A stretch of DNA of 17,126 nucleotides, from the NCBI GenBank assembly GCA_035762175.1, contig DASTPP010000363.1:1-17126 (forward strand), in the 5' to 3' direction. A program made the translations under genes and the position numbers. Below the pieces are notes generated by a model that was not told the DNA's origin, searched no databases, and saw only the letters and a program-made list of their open reading frames with translations. This stretch comes from DASTPP01 sp035762175 (GTDB lineage Bacteria > Myxococcota_A > Polyangia > Polyangiales > Polyangiaceae). Below are positions 6,417-12,896 of this stretch, piece after piece (positions within the stretch are counted from its first letter, which is position 1; every line of letters begins with the position of its first letter).

Positions 6417-7574
6417 TCACTCGGCCTCGTCGGGCCCGCTCGCCCCGCCGCCCGGGCCGGGCGGCGGGGCCTTGGGGCGGGGCGTCGGCGCGGGTTGCGC
6501 CTGGGGCGCGGCGTGCGAGGGGTCGAGGGTGTGCAAGAGGTCGACCTCGGACAGGCCGTCGCCGCCCGACTCGAGCGCCGAGGTCGTCAGCAAGAGGGCG
6601 CGGCGGATGAGCGCCGCGCGCTCGGACGCGCTCTGGGCCTTGGCGTCGAACTTCGCGCGCGCCAGGTGGTTGCCCGAGGCCTCGGCGCGCGCGGACAGGC
6701 GGCGCGCGAGCGTGGCGTTCTCTTCGAGGGTGCGGCAGGCGGCCCAGAGCGCGTCTTCGAGGCCGCGGTTCTGCGCGGCGAGCAGGGCCGCGCTCGAGAA
6801 GGCGTGGCCGACCTGACAGCGGTAGCGCACGACCTTGCCCTCTTGAATCTCCCACAGGGTGCCCCTGCACGAGGGGCAGCTCAGCGCGGCGGGCTTGGCG
6901 TCGGGGCCGTAAGGTTGCTCGAGCCGGTTCGCGTCGGTCGGGTCGATGGCGACGGCGACCTCGCGACCGAGCCGTTCGTCGTTCTCGGCCATGGCGGGTG
7001 CCTCCGATAGCAACTCGTGGGCCGACTGCAGGACGAACGCGCCGATGTCGGCGACGCCGAGCACGTGGTCGACCTGCACGTTGTCGATGGCGCTCTGGGG
7101 CATGCCGGGGTGCAGCGCCTCGGCCGGGTCTTGCACGACCGCGAGGCCGCCGCGGCGCTTGATGGCCCAGAGCCCCGCGGTGCCGTCGTCGAGGGTGCCG
7201 CTCAAGACGACGCCCATGACGCGGCGACGGTAGACGTAGGCGGCGCTGCGGAAGAGCGCGTCGACGGCGGGCCGGTGCCCGTTCTCGGGCGGGCCGAGCC
7301 CGAGGCGCACGCGCCCGAACTCGAGCAAGAGGTGCGCGTTCGGCGGGGAGACGTAAATGCGCCCCGGCTCGATGGGCTCGCCGTCGACCGCGTGCGCGGC
7401 CGGCAGGGGCCCGGCGCGGTGCAAGATCTGCGGCAGCGCGCTGCCGCTCTGACTCGAGACGTGCAAGACGACGAACACCGAAGCGTGCAGCGGCTCGCGC
7501 AGCCCGGCGACCAGGCGTTCGAGGGCCGGCACCCCACCGGCGGAGGCGCCGACCACCACGATGTCTCGTCTCAT
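6417..7574 (-). CDS. CheB-type protein-glutamate methylesterase with CxxC tail
   Basis: The 385-residue product starts with a full CheB catalytic domain: Ser11 in GASAGG, His38 in VVLHVSS, Asp130 in SGTLDDGTAG, and the substrate-side motifs RIYVSPPNAHLL (72-83) and GMPQSAIDN (157-165). There is no receiver domain. After a linker (about 190-230) comes a small zinc-ribbon-like element with Cys233, Cys236, Cys253 and His257 (CPSCRGTL...RCQVGHAFS), then a helical region and a Pro/Gly-rich tail (350-385). This C-terminal layout is common in stand-alone CheB proteins. ATG at 7574 has AGGTGG seven bases upstream. It is the first gene of the CheB-CheR-kinase operon. Its substrate is unknown because no receptor gene is present; a soluble sensor such as the adjacent PAS proteins is conceivable but untested. 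Confidence 0.92.
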   Translation of the reverse strand: MRRDIVVVGASAGGVPALERLVAGLREPLHASVFVVLHVSSQSGSALPQILHRAGPLPAAHAVDGEPIEPGRIYVSPPNAHLLLEFGRVRLGLGPPENGHRPAVDALFRSAAYVYRRRVMGVVLSGTLDDGTAGLWAIKRRGGLAVVQDPAEALHPGMPQSAIDNVQVDHVLGVADIGAFVLQSAHELLSEAPAMAENDERLGREVAVAIDPTDANRLEQPYGPDAKPAALSCPSCRGTLWEIQEGKVVRYRCQVGHAFSSAALLAAQNRGLEDALWAACRTLEENATLARRLSARAEASGNHLARAKFDAKAQSASERAALIRRALLLTTSALESGGDGLSEVDLLHTLDPSHAAPQAQPAPTPRPKAPPPGPGGGASGPDEAE

Positions 7575-7599
7575 CGAAGCACCACCTAGGCACTTGCCC

Positions 7600-7621
7600 G
7601 GCGGCGCGTCGCCGCGCCGCC
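7600..7621 (-). promoter_or_regulatory. Leader hairpin upstream of the CheB gene
   Basis: GGCGGCGCG (7600-7608) and CGCGCCGCC (7613-7621) form a perfect nine-bp stem with a four-base loop. In the minus-strand transcript it lies about 25 bases before the ATG at 7574 and just ahead of the AGGTGG ribosome-binding site. It could stabilise the message or influence initiation; no riboswitch family is recognised. Confidence 0.4.
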
Positions 7622-7666
7622 CAGAGCGTTGAGGTTGCCCAAGGGACCCGACCCGAGGTCTTTGGC

Positions 7667-7694
7667 AGCCTACGTAAGCTCACCCATTCGTCAA
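7667..7694 (-). promoter_or_regulatory. Candidate sigma70-type promoter of the CheB-CheR-kinase operon
   Basis: On the minus strand TTGACG (7694-7689) and TAGGCT (7672-7667) are separated by 16 bases, in the least GC-rich part of the region. They would give a leader of roughly 85 bases that contains the hairpin at 7600-7621. The -35 is close to consensus, the -10 is poor. Confidence 0.35.
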
Positions 7695-7929
7695 GCACAT
7701 TTGGTCGAGAAGAAGGAACGACTGTACCGATGGGGTGTGGCACAATTGCAGTGGCGTGCCCCACGCCCCCGGCGGGCCTCGGCTCGATCGAAATCACGAA
7801 AAGCGCCCGAGTTCGGCGCGCCGCAGGGGCGATTGTTGCGATTGTGACCCCGCCCCGGCGAAAGAGAATGATTCGTCATGACGGTCGCTCGGCCGAGGCG
7901 ACATCAAGGCGACATTCGTGCCGGGCGTC

Positions 7930-7949
7930 GGCGGGCGGGGCCGCCCGCC
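7930..7949 (-). terminator. GC hairpin after the hybrid kinase gene
   Basis: GGCGGGCG and CGCCCGCC form a perfect eight-bp stem with a GGGC loop, starting about ten bases beyond the stop codon at 7959-7961. No T-tract follows on the minus strand, so this is a hairpin-only terminator or 3' stabiliser. Confidence 0.4.
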
Positions 7950-7958
7950 CGGCATGGC

Positions 7959-10478
7959 TCAATCGCGAACGCTGCCGCCGCCGACGAGCGAGACGACGGC
8001 GGCGAAGAGCTCGGCGGGCTCGACGGGCTTGGGCAGGTGCGCCTGGAAGCCCGCGAGGAAGGCGCGGCGGCGATCTTCGGCCCGGGCGAAGGCGGTCAGC
8101 GCGACCGCGGGCGTGCCGCCGCCTTGCTCGACCGGCAGCGCGCGCACCTTGCGCAGGAGGGCGTAGCCGTCTTCGTCGGGCATGGCGATGTCGCTGACGA
8201 GCACGTCGAAGCGCCCCCCGCGCACGAGCGCGAGCGCCTCGGCGGCGGAGGTGGCGGCCGCGACGCTCGCGCCGCCGCCCTCGAGCAGCGCGACGAGCAG
8301 CTCGAGCCCGTCGGGCTCGTCGTCGACGGCGAGCACGCGCCGGCCCCGCAGCTCGCCGGGGGGGCCGAGCGCGCGCTGGTCGCCCTCGGCCGGGGGCGCC
8401 GGCGCCGGCCGGCCCGCGCGGCGGTCGGCGAGCGGCAGGCGCACGACGAAGCGGGCGCCCCGCCCCTCGCCCTCGCTCTCCGCCTCGACGGCGCCGCCGT
8501 GCAATTCGACGAGGTGCTTGACGATCGAGAGGCCGAGGCCGAGGCCGCCGTGGGCGCGGGTGATGCTCGGGTCGGCCTGCCAGAAGGGCACGAACAGGTG
8601 CTCGAGCAGGGCCGGGTCGATGCCCCGGCCGCTGTCTTCGACGGCCAGCTCGAGGTGCGCGCCCGCGCGCCGCAGGGCGACCTCGACGCGGCCGCCCTTG
8701 GGGGTGAACTTGACGGCGTTCGAGAGTAGGTTCCACGCGACTTGTTGCAGGCGCCCCGGGTCGCCCATCACCGGGCCGGCCTGCGGGTCGAGCGCGGTCG
8801 AGAGCGAGACCTCGCGCGCCTCGGCCGCGGGCCGCACGGCCTCGACCGCGCCCTCGACCGCCTCGACGGGGTAGAGCGGCCGCACGTCGAGGCGCAGCTT
8901 GCCGCCGATGATGCGGGCGACGTCGAGCAGGTCGTCGATGAGGTGCGCCTGCGCCTTGGCGTTGCGCTCGATGGTCTCGAGCGCGCGCTGGGCCCGGCTC
9001 TGATCGAGCTCGCCCGAGGCGAGCATTCGCGACCAGCCGAGGATGGCGTTGAGGGGGGTGCGCAGCTCGTGCGAGAGCATGGCCAAGAACTCATCCTTCG
9101 CGCGGCTCGCCTCCTCGGCGCGGCGGCGCTCGCGCTCGGCGACGGCGAAGAGGCGGGCGTGGCCGACGGCGGTCGCGGCCCTCCGGGCGAGCTCTTCGGC
9201 GAGCAGCAGGTCGCTCGGGCCGTAGGGCCGGCCCGACGAGCGCGCGAGCTCGAGCGCGCCGACGACGCGCCCGTGCACCGCGAGCGGCACGACGACGTAG
9301 GTCTTGACGGCGAGCGCGCGCAGGACGGCGAGGTGCTCGGGGCCGCGCGCCGAGGCGGCGACGGCGCCCTCGTCGAGCGCGGTCACGAGCTCGCTCCGGC
9401 CGGTGCGCAGCACCTTCGGGTAGCCGTGGTCGGCGTCGGCCGCGAGCGGGAAGCGCTCGAACGCCTCGCGCAAGAGCGCCTCGCGCGCCGGGTCGACGTG
9501 CGCGGCCGCGCGCAGCTCGGCCCCGCCCGCCTCGCCGCGCATGTACACGAGGCAGGCGTCGGCGTAGGCGGGCAGCGCGAGGCGGGCGAGCTTGGCGAGC
9601 GTGGTCTCGACGTCGAGCGACGAGGCGAGCGCGGCGCCCGCGCCGGCGAGGAAGGAGAGCAGCCCCTCGGCGCGCTTGACCTCGTCGACGTCGGTGTTGG
9701 TGCCGGCCCAGCGCGCGACGCCGCCGCGCCCGTCGGACAAGGGGCGGGCGCGGCACAAGAACCAGCGGTAGGCGCCGTCGCGCCGCCGCAGGCGCACCTC
9801 GCTCTCGAAGGGCCGGCCCGCGGCGAGCGCCTCGCGCCAGAGCGCCTCGTGGCGCGCGGCGTCGTCGGGGTGCACGTCGCGCGCGACGCCGAGGGCCACG
9901 ATCTCGTCGGCGGGCCGCCCGAAGTAGGCCGCGAGCTCGCCGTTGACGTACTCGAGCTCGCCCCCGGGCCCGGCCGCCCAGACCTGCTGCGGCACCCCCT
10001 CGGCCAGCTCGCCGGCCGCGGCGGGCGGCGCCCCGGGGCCGCCCGCCGCCCGGGCCCCGGACGCCCCGGCCGCCGGGCCCTGCGCGGCGTAGAGCCCCGC
10101 GAAGGCCCGCACCTTCGCCCGCAGCACCTCGGGCACCGCCGGCCGCGTCAGGTAGTCGGCCGCGCCGAGCGCGAAGGCGCGCCGCGCCTCGGGCCCGCCT
10201 TCGGGCCCGTCGCCCAGCACGAGAAAGGGCACCGGGCCCCGCCCCTCGCGCTCGGGCGGCCGCGCCGCCGCCGCGAGCGCCTCGAGCCCCGGCACCTCGG
10301 CGCCGAAGAGCGCGATCGAGAAGGCGCCCGCCGCGAGCCGCCCGCGCGCCTCGGCGGCCGTGCGCGCCGCCACGAGCGGCTGGCCGAGCGGCGCCAAGAT
10401 CTCTTCGAGCGCCGCCAGGTTCGGCCCCCGCTCGTCGACCAGCAAGATGGGGGCCTCGCCCCCGGACGCTCGACTCAT
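7959..10478 (-). CDS. Hybrid sensor histidine kinase (pseudo-REC, PAS, GAF, HisKA, HATPase, REC)
   Basis: This 839-residue cytosolic protein has six regions. Residues 8-130 resemble a receiver domain that has lost its phospho-acceptor: the expected Asp site reads ALFGAEVPG (56-64) and the conserved Lys is Arg112 in YLTRP. A PAS domain (about 158-270, VHPDD at 202-206) and a GAF domain (about 275-445) follow. HisKA carries His470 in LSHELRTPLNAILGW. HATPase_c shows N-box Asn583/Asn587, EDSGRGID (614-621) and GLGLGL (645-650). The C-terminal receiver (713-835) is intact: Asp719/Asp720, phospho-acceptor Asp763 in SDIAMPDEDG, Thr795 and Lys817. No membrane segment is present. Phosphate probably passes from His470 to Asp763 and then to an unlinked partner. 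It starts 13 bp after the ribbon-helix-helix gene, with GAGG just upstream, so the two are an operon. Confidence 0.92.
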   Translation of the reverse strand: MSRASGGEAPILLVDERGPNLAALEEILAPLGQPLVAARTAAEARGRLAAGAFSIALFGAEVPGLEALAAAARPPEREGRGPVPFLVLGDGPEGGPEARRAFALGAADYLTRPAVPEVLRAKVRAFAGLYAAQGPAAGASGARAAGGPGAPPAAAGELAEGVPQQVWAAGPGGELEYVNGELAAYFGRPADEIVALGVARDVHPDDAARHEALWREALAAGRPFESEVRLRRRDGAYRWFLCRARPLSDGRGGVARWAGTNTDVDEVKRAEGLLSFLAGAGAALASSLDVETTLAKLARLALPAYADACLVYMRGEAGGAELRAAAHVDPAREALLREAFERFPLAADADHGYPKVLRTGRSELVTALDEGAVAASARGPEHLAVLRALAVKTYVVVPLAVHGRVVGALELARSSGRPYGPSDLLLAEELARRAATAVGHARLFAVAERERRRAEEASRAKDEFLAMLSHELRTPLNAILGWSRMLASGELDQSRAQRALETIERNAKAQAHLIDDLLDVARIIGGKLRLDVRPLYPVEAVEGAVEAVRPAAEAREVSLSTALDPQAGPVMGDPGRLQQVAWNLLSNAVKFTPKGGRVEVALRRAGAHLELAVEDSGRGIDPALLEHLFVPFWQADPSITRAHGGLGLGLSIVKHLVELHGGAVEAESEGEGRGARFVVRLPLADRRAGRPAPAPPAEGDQRALGPPGELRGRRVLAVDDEPDGLELLVALLEGGGASVAAATSAAEALALVRGGRFDVLVSDIAMPDEDGYALLRKVRALPVEQGGGTPAVALTAFARAEDRRRAFLAGFQAHLPKPVEPAELFAAVVSLVGGGSVRD

Positions 10479-10491
10479 CGACCTCGCCCGC

Positions 10492-10707
10492 TCATTCGGC
10501 GTCGTCCGCCCCCCGCCCGCCGAGCGCGACGATGCGCGCGAGGTCGCACCCGCCGTGGTCGAGCGCGTACGTCAGTAGCATGCGGACGACGTCGGCCCGC
10601 TTGACGTCGAGGTTGGTGCGATTCAGACGCTCGACGCAATCTTCGATGCGGCCGACCAGGGTCTTCGGCAAGCGAAACGCGATTTGAATCGTGGGTTCAG
10701 TGCGCAT
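10492..10707 (-). CDS. Ribbon-helix-helix (CopG/Arc-type) DNA-binding protein
   Basis: The 71-residue product reads as a ribbon-helix-helix protein: the strand TIQIAFRLPKTLVGRIE (6-22), helix A (about 15-30), a turn at NRTNLDVKRA (29-38), and helix B DVVRMLLTYALDHGG (39-53). The pattern of a short basic/polar beta-strand followed by two helices, with NLDVKRADVVRMLL, is typical of CopG/Arc/MetJ regulators that bind DNA as dimers at short inverted repeats. ATG at 10707 is chosen because GAGG lies six bases upstream; the open frame extends to 10989, but that part runs through the tRNA-Leu gene and cannot be real coding. No toxin partner follows, so it is not an evident antitoxin. It is instead the first gene of an operon with the hybrid kinase. 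It likely regulates itself (inference). Confidence 0.82.
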   Translation of the reverse strand: MRTEPTIQIAFRLPKTLVGRIEDCVERLNRTNLDVKRADVVRMLLTYALDHGGCDLARIVALGGRGADDAE

Positions 10708-10900
10708 GGCAAACCTCGGCCCGGCGGCCGCGGGGTGCGACGCCCCCCCGGACGGCCGCCTGCACCCGCGAACGAAAGCAGAGCCTGTGCCGGGCCGCCG
10801 CCGGAGGGTTTGCCATTTTTTTCGGCGTTTCGGCCCGAAGGCACCGTGGCATCTTGCCCCAGGCCTGTGCCCCTGCGCCGCATTCGCGGGGCATTTTGCC
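10706..10900. promoter_or_regulatory. Four similar short motifs upstream of the ribbon-helix-helix gene
   Basis: Between the tRNA-Leu and the ribbon-helix-helix gene the plus strand carries GGCATTTTGCC (10890-10900), GGCATCTTGCC (10848-10858), GGTTTGCCAT (10807-10816) and, inverted, ATGGCAAACC (10706-10715, over the start codon). The first two are GGCA-3-TGCC inverted repeats. The three distal copies are spaced 41 and 42 bp, about four helical turns. This looks like an operator array for a dimeric regulator such as the adjacent ribbon-helix-helix protein; binding is inference. Confidence 0.4.
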
Positions 10901-10913
10901 AAGGCCGCATGGG

Positions 10914-10995
10914 TGCACGAGGAGAGACTTGAACTCTCACGCCTTGCGGCGCCGGAACCTAAATCCGGTGCGTCTGCCAATTCCGCCACTCGTGC
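10914..10995 (-). tRNA. tRNA-Leu (anticodon UAG)
   Basis: The minus strand gives an 82-nt cloverleaf. Acceptor arms GCACGAG and CTCGTGC pair fully, the D arm is GCGGAATTGGCAGACGC, the anticodon arm is CCGGA-TTTAGGT-TCCGG with TAG at 10961-10959, a long variable arm (CGCCGCAAGGCG) marks a type II tRNA, and the T arm is GAGAG-TTCAAGT-CTCTC. The discriminator base is A, as needed for leucine. The 3' CCA is not encoded (the following bases are CCC). UAG reads CUA and other CUN codons. Confidence 0.97.
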
Positions 10996-11031
10996 CGGGC
11001 CCCCGCGCCTCGCCGCGCGGGGCCGGCCGGC

Positions 11032-11040
11032 ACTATAGCA
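11032..11040 (-). promoter_or_regulatory. Extended -10 promoter for tRNA-Leu
   Basis: The minus strand reads TGCTATAGT (11040-11032), an extended -10 element (TGn then TATAGT) that stands out in otherwise pure G/C sequence. It would start transcription near 11025, about 30 bases before the tRNA's 5' end at 10995. No good -35 is seen at 17 bp, as is acceptable for an extended -10. Confidence 0.6.
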
Positions 11041-11091
11041 CCGGCCCGCGCGGCCTCGCGACCCCCCTTCGGCGCCCGCCCGCCGCGCGGC

Positions 11092-11688
11092 TCAGAGCGG
11101 CGCGGGGCCCCAGCCCGAGCGGCTCACGCGCGTGCCGTCGGGGCCGATCTCGGACGCGAACCAGACGTCGAGCCCGGCGGGGGCCGCGCCGGGCGCGGGG
11201 CGCGTGCGCACGAGCGAGGGGGCGCGGCGCGCGCAGGCCTCGACGAGGGGGCCGCCCGCGGCCGCCTCGACCCGCCGCGGCGAGGCCGAGCCGTTCGGCG
11301 CGATCACGACGCGCACGCGGGCGTCGACCCGGGCGCGCAGATCGAGCTCGGCGAGGCACGCGTGCAGCACCTGCACGAGGGCCTGACCGGCGACGTCTTC
11401 GCGCGACAGGCCGGGCTGCGACTCGGCCACGGGGCGGGCGCGCCAGGGCGTGCGCCCGCCGAACCAGATGGCGCTCGCGGCGACGAACGCGAGGGCGGCA
11501 ATGCCGGCGAGCACGGCCACGACCGTGCGCCCGCTCAGCGCCGGCGCGCCGCGCGCCCCGCCGGCGGCCGCCGCGGGCGCGCCGGCGGCCTCGTCGGCCG
11601 AGGGCCCCAGGCGGGCGATGAGTTCGGCGCGCTCTCGGTCGAGTTCGGCGAGGCGCGCGCGCAGCAGCGTGGGGTCGTCGTCGGGCAC
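11092..11688 (-). CDS. Single-pass membrane protein with AgmX/TonB-like C-terminal domain
   Basis: The 198-residue product has a short helical N-terminus (DPTLLRARLAELDRERAELI, 5-24), an Ala/Gly-rich linker, one membrane segment (about 55-76, TVVAVLAGIAALAFVAASAI), and a C-terminal domain (about 95-185). That domain has the pattern of an invariant-type Cys after a helix (VQVLHACLAEL, 105-115), a strand RVRVVIAPNGSASP (124-137) and a second Cys152 before a Pro-rich end. This resembles the AgmX/PglI C-terminal domain found in Myxococcota, related to TonB-C-like folds; the match is by eye and moderate. No ATG exists in the credible part, so GTG at 11688 was chosen; a TTG at 11730 is the alternative. 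It follows the CHAD gene by 46 bp as last gene of the RNase J operon. Function is unknown; envelope location is likely. Confidence 0.6.
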   Translation of the reverse strand: MPDDDPTLLRARLAELDRERAELIARLGPSADEAAGAPAAAAGGARGAPALSGRTVVAVLAGIAALAFVAASAIWFGGRTPWRARPVAESQPGLSREDVAGQALVQVLHACLAELDLRARVDARVRVVIAPNGSASPRRVEAAAGGPLVEACARRAPSLVRTRPAPGAAPAGLDVWFASEIGPDGTRVSRSGWGPAPL

Positions 11689-11734
11689 GGGGGGCGCGGC
11701 CTCTCTGCCACGGCGCCCGGCCGCCCGCAAAGCC

Positions 11735-12865
11735 TCAGGCCGAGGACGCCTTGGCGGGGGGGCGGGCGCGCCGGGCGCGGGCGAGGGGGCGCGAGGCCGC
11801 CACGCGCGCGGCGCCGTCAGGCGCGGCGCGCTCGGGGCGCGCGGCCTCGCCGGCGGGCGCGGCGCGGGCGGGGCGCGCGGCGGCATTGCCGTTGGCCCCG
11901 GGGCGCGCGGCGCCGGCGCCGGGCGACGCCTTCGCCTTGCCACCCCGCCGCCCCTTGCGGCCGGACGACGGCTTGCGCGGGGCGCGGCCGGCGGGCTCGC
12001 CGCCCCCCGCCCCGTCGTCGTCGTGCGCGGGCCGGGCCTCGACGGCCCTCTCGCGGGCGCGGCCGCGGGCGCGCTCGCGCTCGTACTTGTCGACCTGCCG
12101 GGCGCGCTCGCGCGAGAGCGCGTCGAGCGTCTCGCCGCGGGCCTCGGGCGGCAGGCCCTCGGCGCCCTCGACGACGTCGAGCGCGACGTCAAGATCGTGG
12201 ATGGTGCCGAGCCGCTTCTGGAAGGCGGCGGCGGCGCGCTCGAGCGCGGCGAACTCGGGGGGCAGCACGCCCTCGAAGGCGTCGACGGCGTAGCGCAGCC
12301 GCTTGTAGAGGATGCGAAGGTCGTGCATCTTCTCGACGTCGGCGGGGTCGACCGGCTGCGCGAGCTCGATGTCGTCGAGGGCCGAGAAGACGATCTTGCG
12401 GGCGAAGCGGGCGGCGGGCTTGTCGCGCGCGGGGTCGACCGGCAGCGTCAGGAGGGCGCCGAGCATGGCGAGGGGCGGGTCGAGCGCGCCGCCGCTGACG
12501 AGCGCGACGACCTCTTTGCGGAGCTTGCGCCCGCGCCGCGCGTGCCGGTCGCGCAGCCAGGCGGCGAGCGCCTCGCCGGCCCGGGGCGAGAGGTCGAGCC
12601 CGGCGAGCGTCTCGGCGAGCACCTCTTCGTCGCGCAGGGCGCCGGTCGCGTCGGCGACGCGCTTGAGGCCCGCGCGCACCGCGTCCGTGTGGAAGCGCCC
12701 GTAGAGGCGCCGCACGACGCGCAGCACGCTGCGCAGCTTGCGCAGGGCGACGCGCAGGTCGTGCACGGCCTCGCCGTCGTCGCCCGCGACGACGCGCGGC
12801 ACGGCGCGCGCGAGGTCGCCCGAGAGCCCGAGCAGGCGGGGCTTGACGTAGGCCGAGAGCGTCAC
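11735..12865 (-). CDS. CHAD-domain protein with long basic Ala/Pro-rich tail
   Basis: Residues 1-262 are a CHAD domain (conserved histidine alpha-helical domain), which binds inorganic polyphosphate in characterised members. The two hallmark helices are clear: AVHDLRVALRKLRSVLRVVR (33-52) and MHDLRILYKRLRYAVDAF (180-197), with His35, His181 and His223 and dense Arg/Lys. From about 264 to 376 the protein becomes a low-complexity Ala/Arg/Lys/Pro/Gly tail (for example GRKGRRGGKAKASPG) like histone H1 or AlgP tails, suggesting nucleic-acid or polyanion binding. There is no triphosphatase (CYTH) domain fused to it. The start is GTG at 12865 with GAGG seven bases upstream. It lies 31 bp downstream of the RNase J gene on the same strand, so the two are probably cotranscribed. 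Confidence 0.88.
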   Translation of the reverse strand: MTLSAYVKPRLLGLSGDLARAVPRVVAGDDGEAVHDLRVALRKLRSVLRVVRRLYGRFHTDAVRAGLKRVADATGALRDEEVLAETLAGLDLSPRAGEALAAWLRDRHARRGRKLRKEVVALVSGGALDPPLAMLGALLTLPVDPARDKPAARFARKIVFSALDDIELAQPVDPADVEKMHDLRILYKRLRYAVDAFEGVLPPEFAALERAAAAFQKRLGTIHDLDVALDVVEGAEGLPPEARGETLDALSRERARQVDKYERERARGRARERAVEARPAHDDDGAGGGEPAGRAPRKPSSGRKGRRGGKAKASPGAGAARPGANGNAAARPARAAPAGEAARPERAAPDGAARVAASRPLARARRARPPAKASSA

Positions 12866-12896
12866 GGCTTCGCCTCGGGAGCGGCCGGCGGCGGCC

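Larger units (their letters stand above)
7575..7958. other. 384-bp intergenic control region between two kinase operons
   Basis: This stretch separates the start of the CheB gene from the end of the hybrid kinase gene, both minus strand. It holds the hybrid kinase's terminator-like hairpin (7930-7949), the candidate promoter (7667-7694) and the leader hairpin (7600-7621). Positions 7680-7880 are clearly less GC-rich than the genes around them. Short repeats are visible (GCGATTGT twice near 7840; AGGCGACAT twice near 7895-7915). A small minus-strand frame at 7691-7879 shows no family resemblance and no good ribosome-binding site, so no gene is called. Confidence 0.6.

Noticed and set aside
4727..6610. 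627-codon plus-strand open frame
   Set aside because: It is antisense to the CheR-PAS gene, whose motifs are unmistakable; the plus translation is a low-complexity mirror caused by high GC.
7735..7765. Possible sigma54 promoter (TGGCAC near TTGC)
   Set aside because: The GG-to-GC spacing is wrong on both strands, so the match to the -24/-12 consensus does not hold.
10492..10707. Toxin-antitoxin system with the ribbon-helix-helix protein as antitoxin
   Set aside because: The neighbouring gene in the operon is an 839-aa hybrid kinase, and no small toxin-like gene is adjacent.
10805..10825. T7 run as a plus-strand terminator
   Set aside because: No stable hairpin precedes it, and no plus-strand gene ends there.
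10708..10989. N-terminal extension of the ribbon-helix-helix protein to an ATG at 10989
   Set aside because: The extension is read through the tRNA-Leu gene (its MAELADAPDLGSG start is a familiar tRNA translation artefact), and the ATG at 10707 has its own ribosome-binding site.
10500..10995. Integration site for a mobile element at tRNA-Leu
   Set aside because: No integrase gene, no duplicated tRNA 3' end and no change in base composition were seen beside the tRNA.
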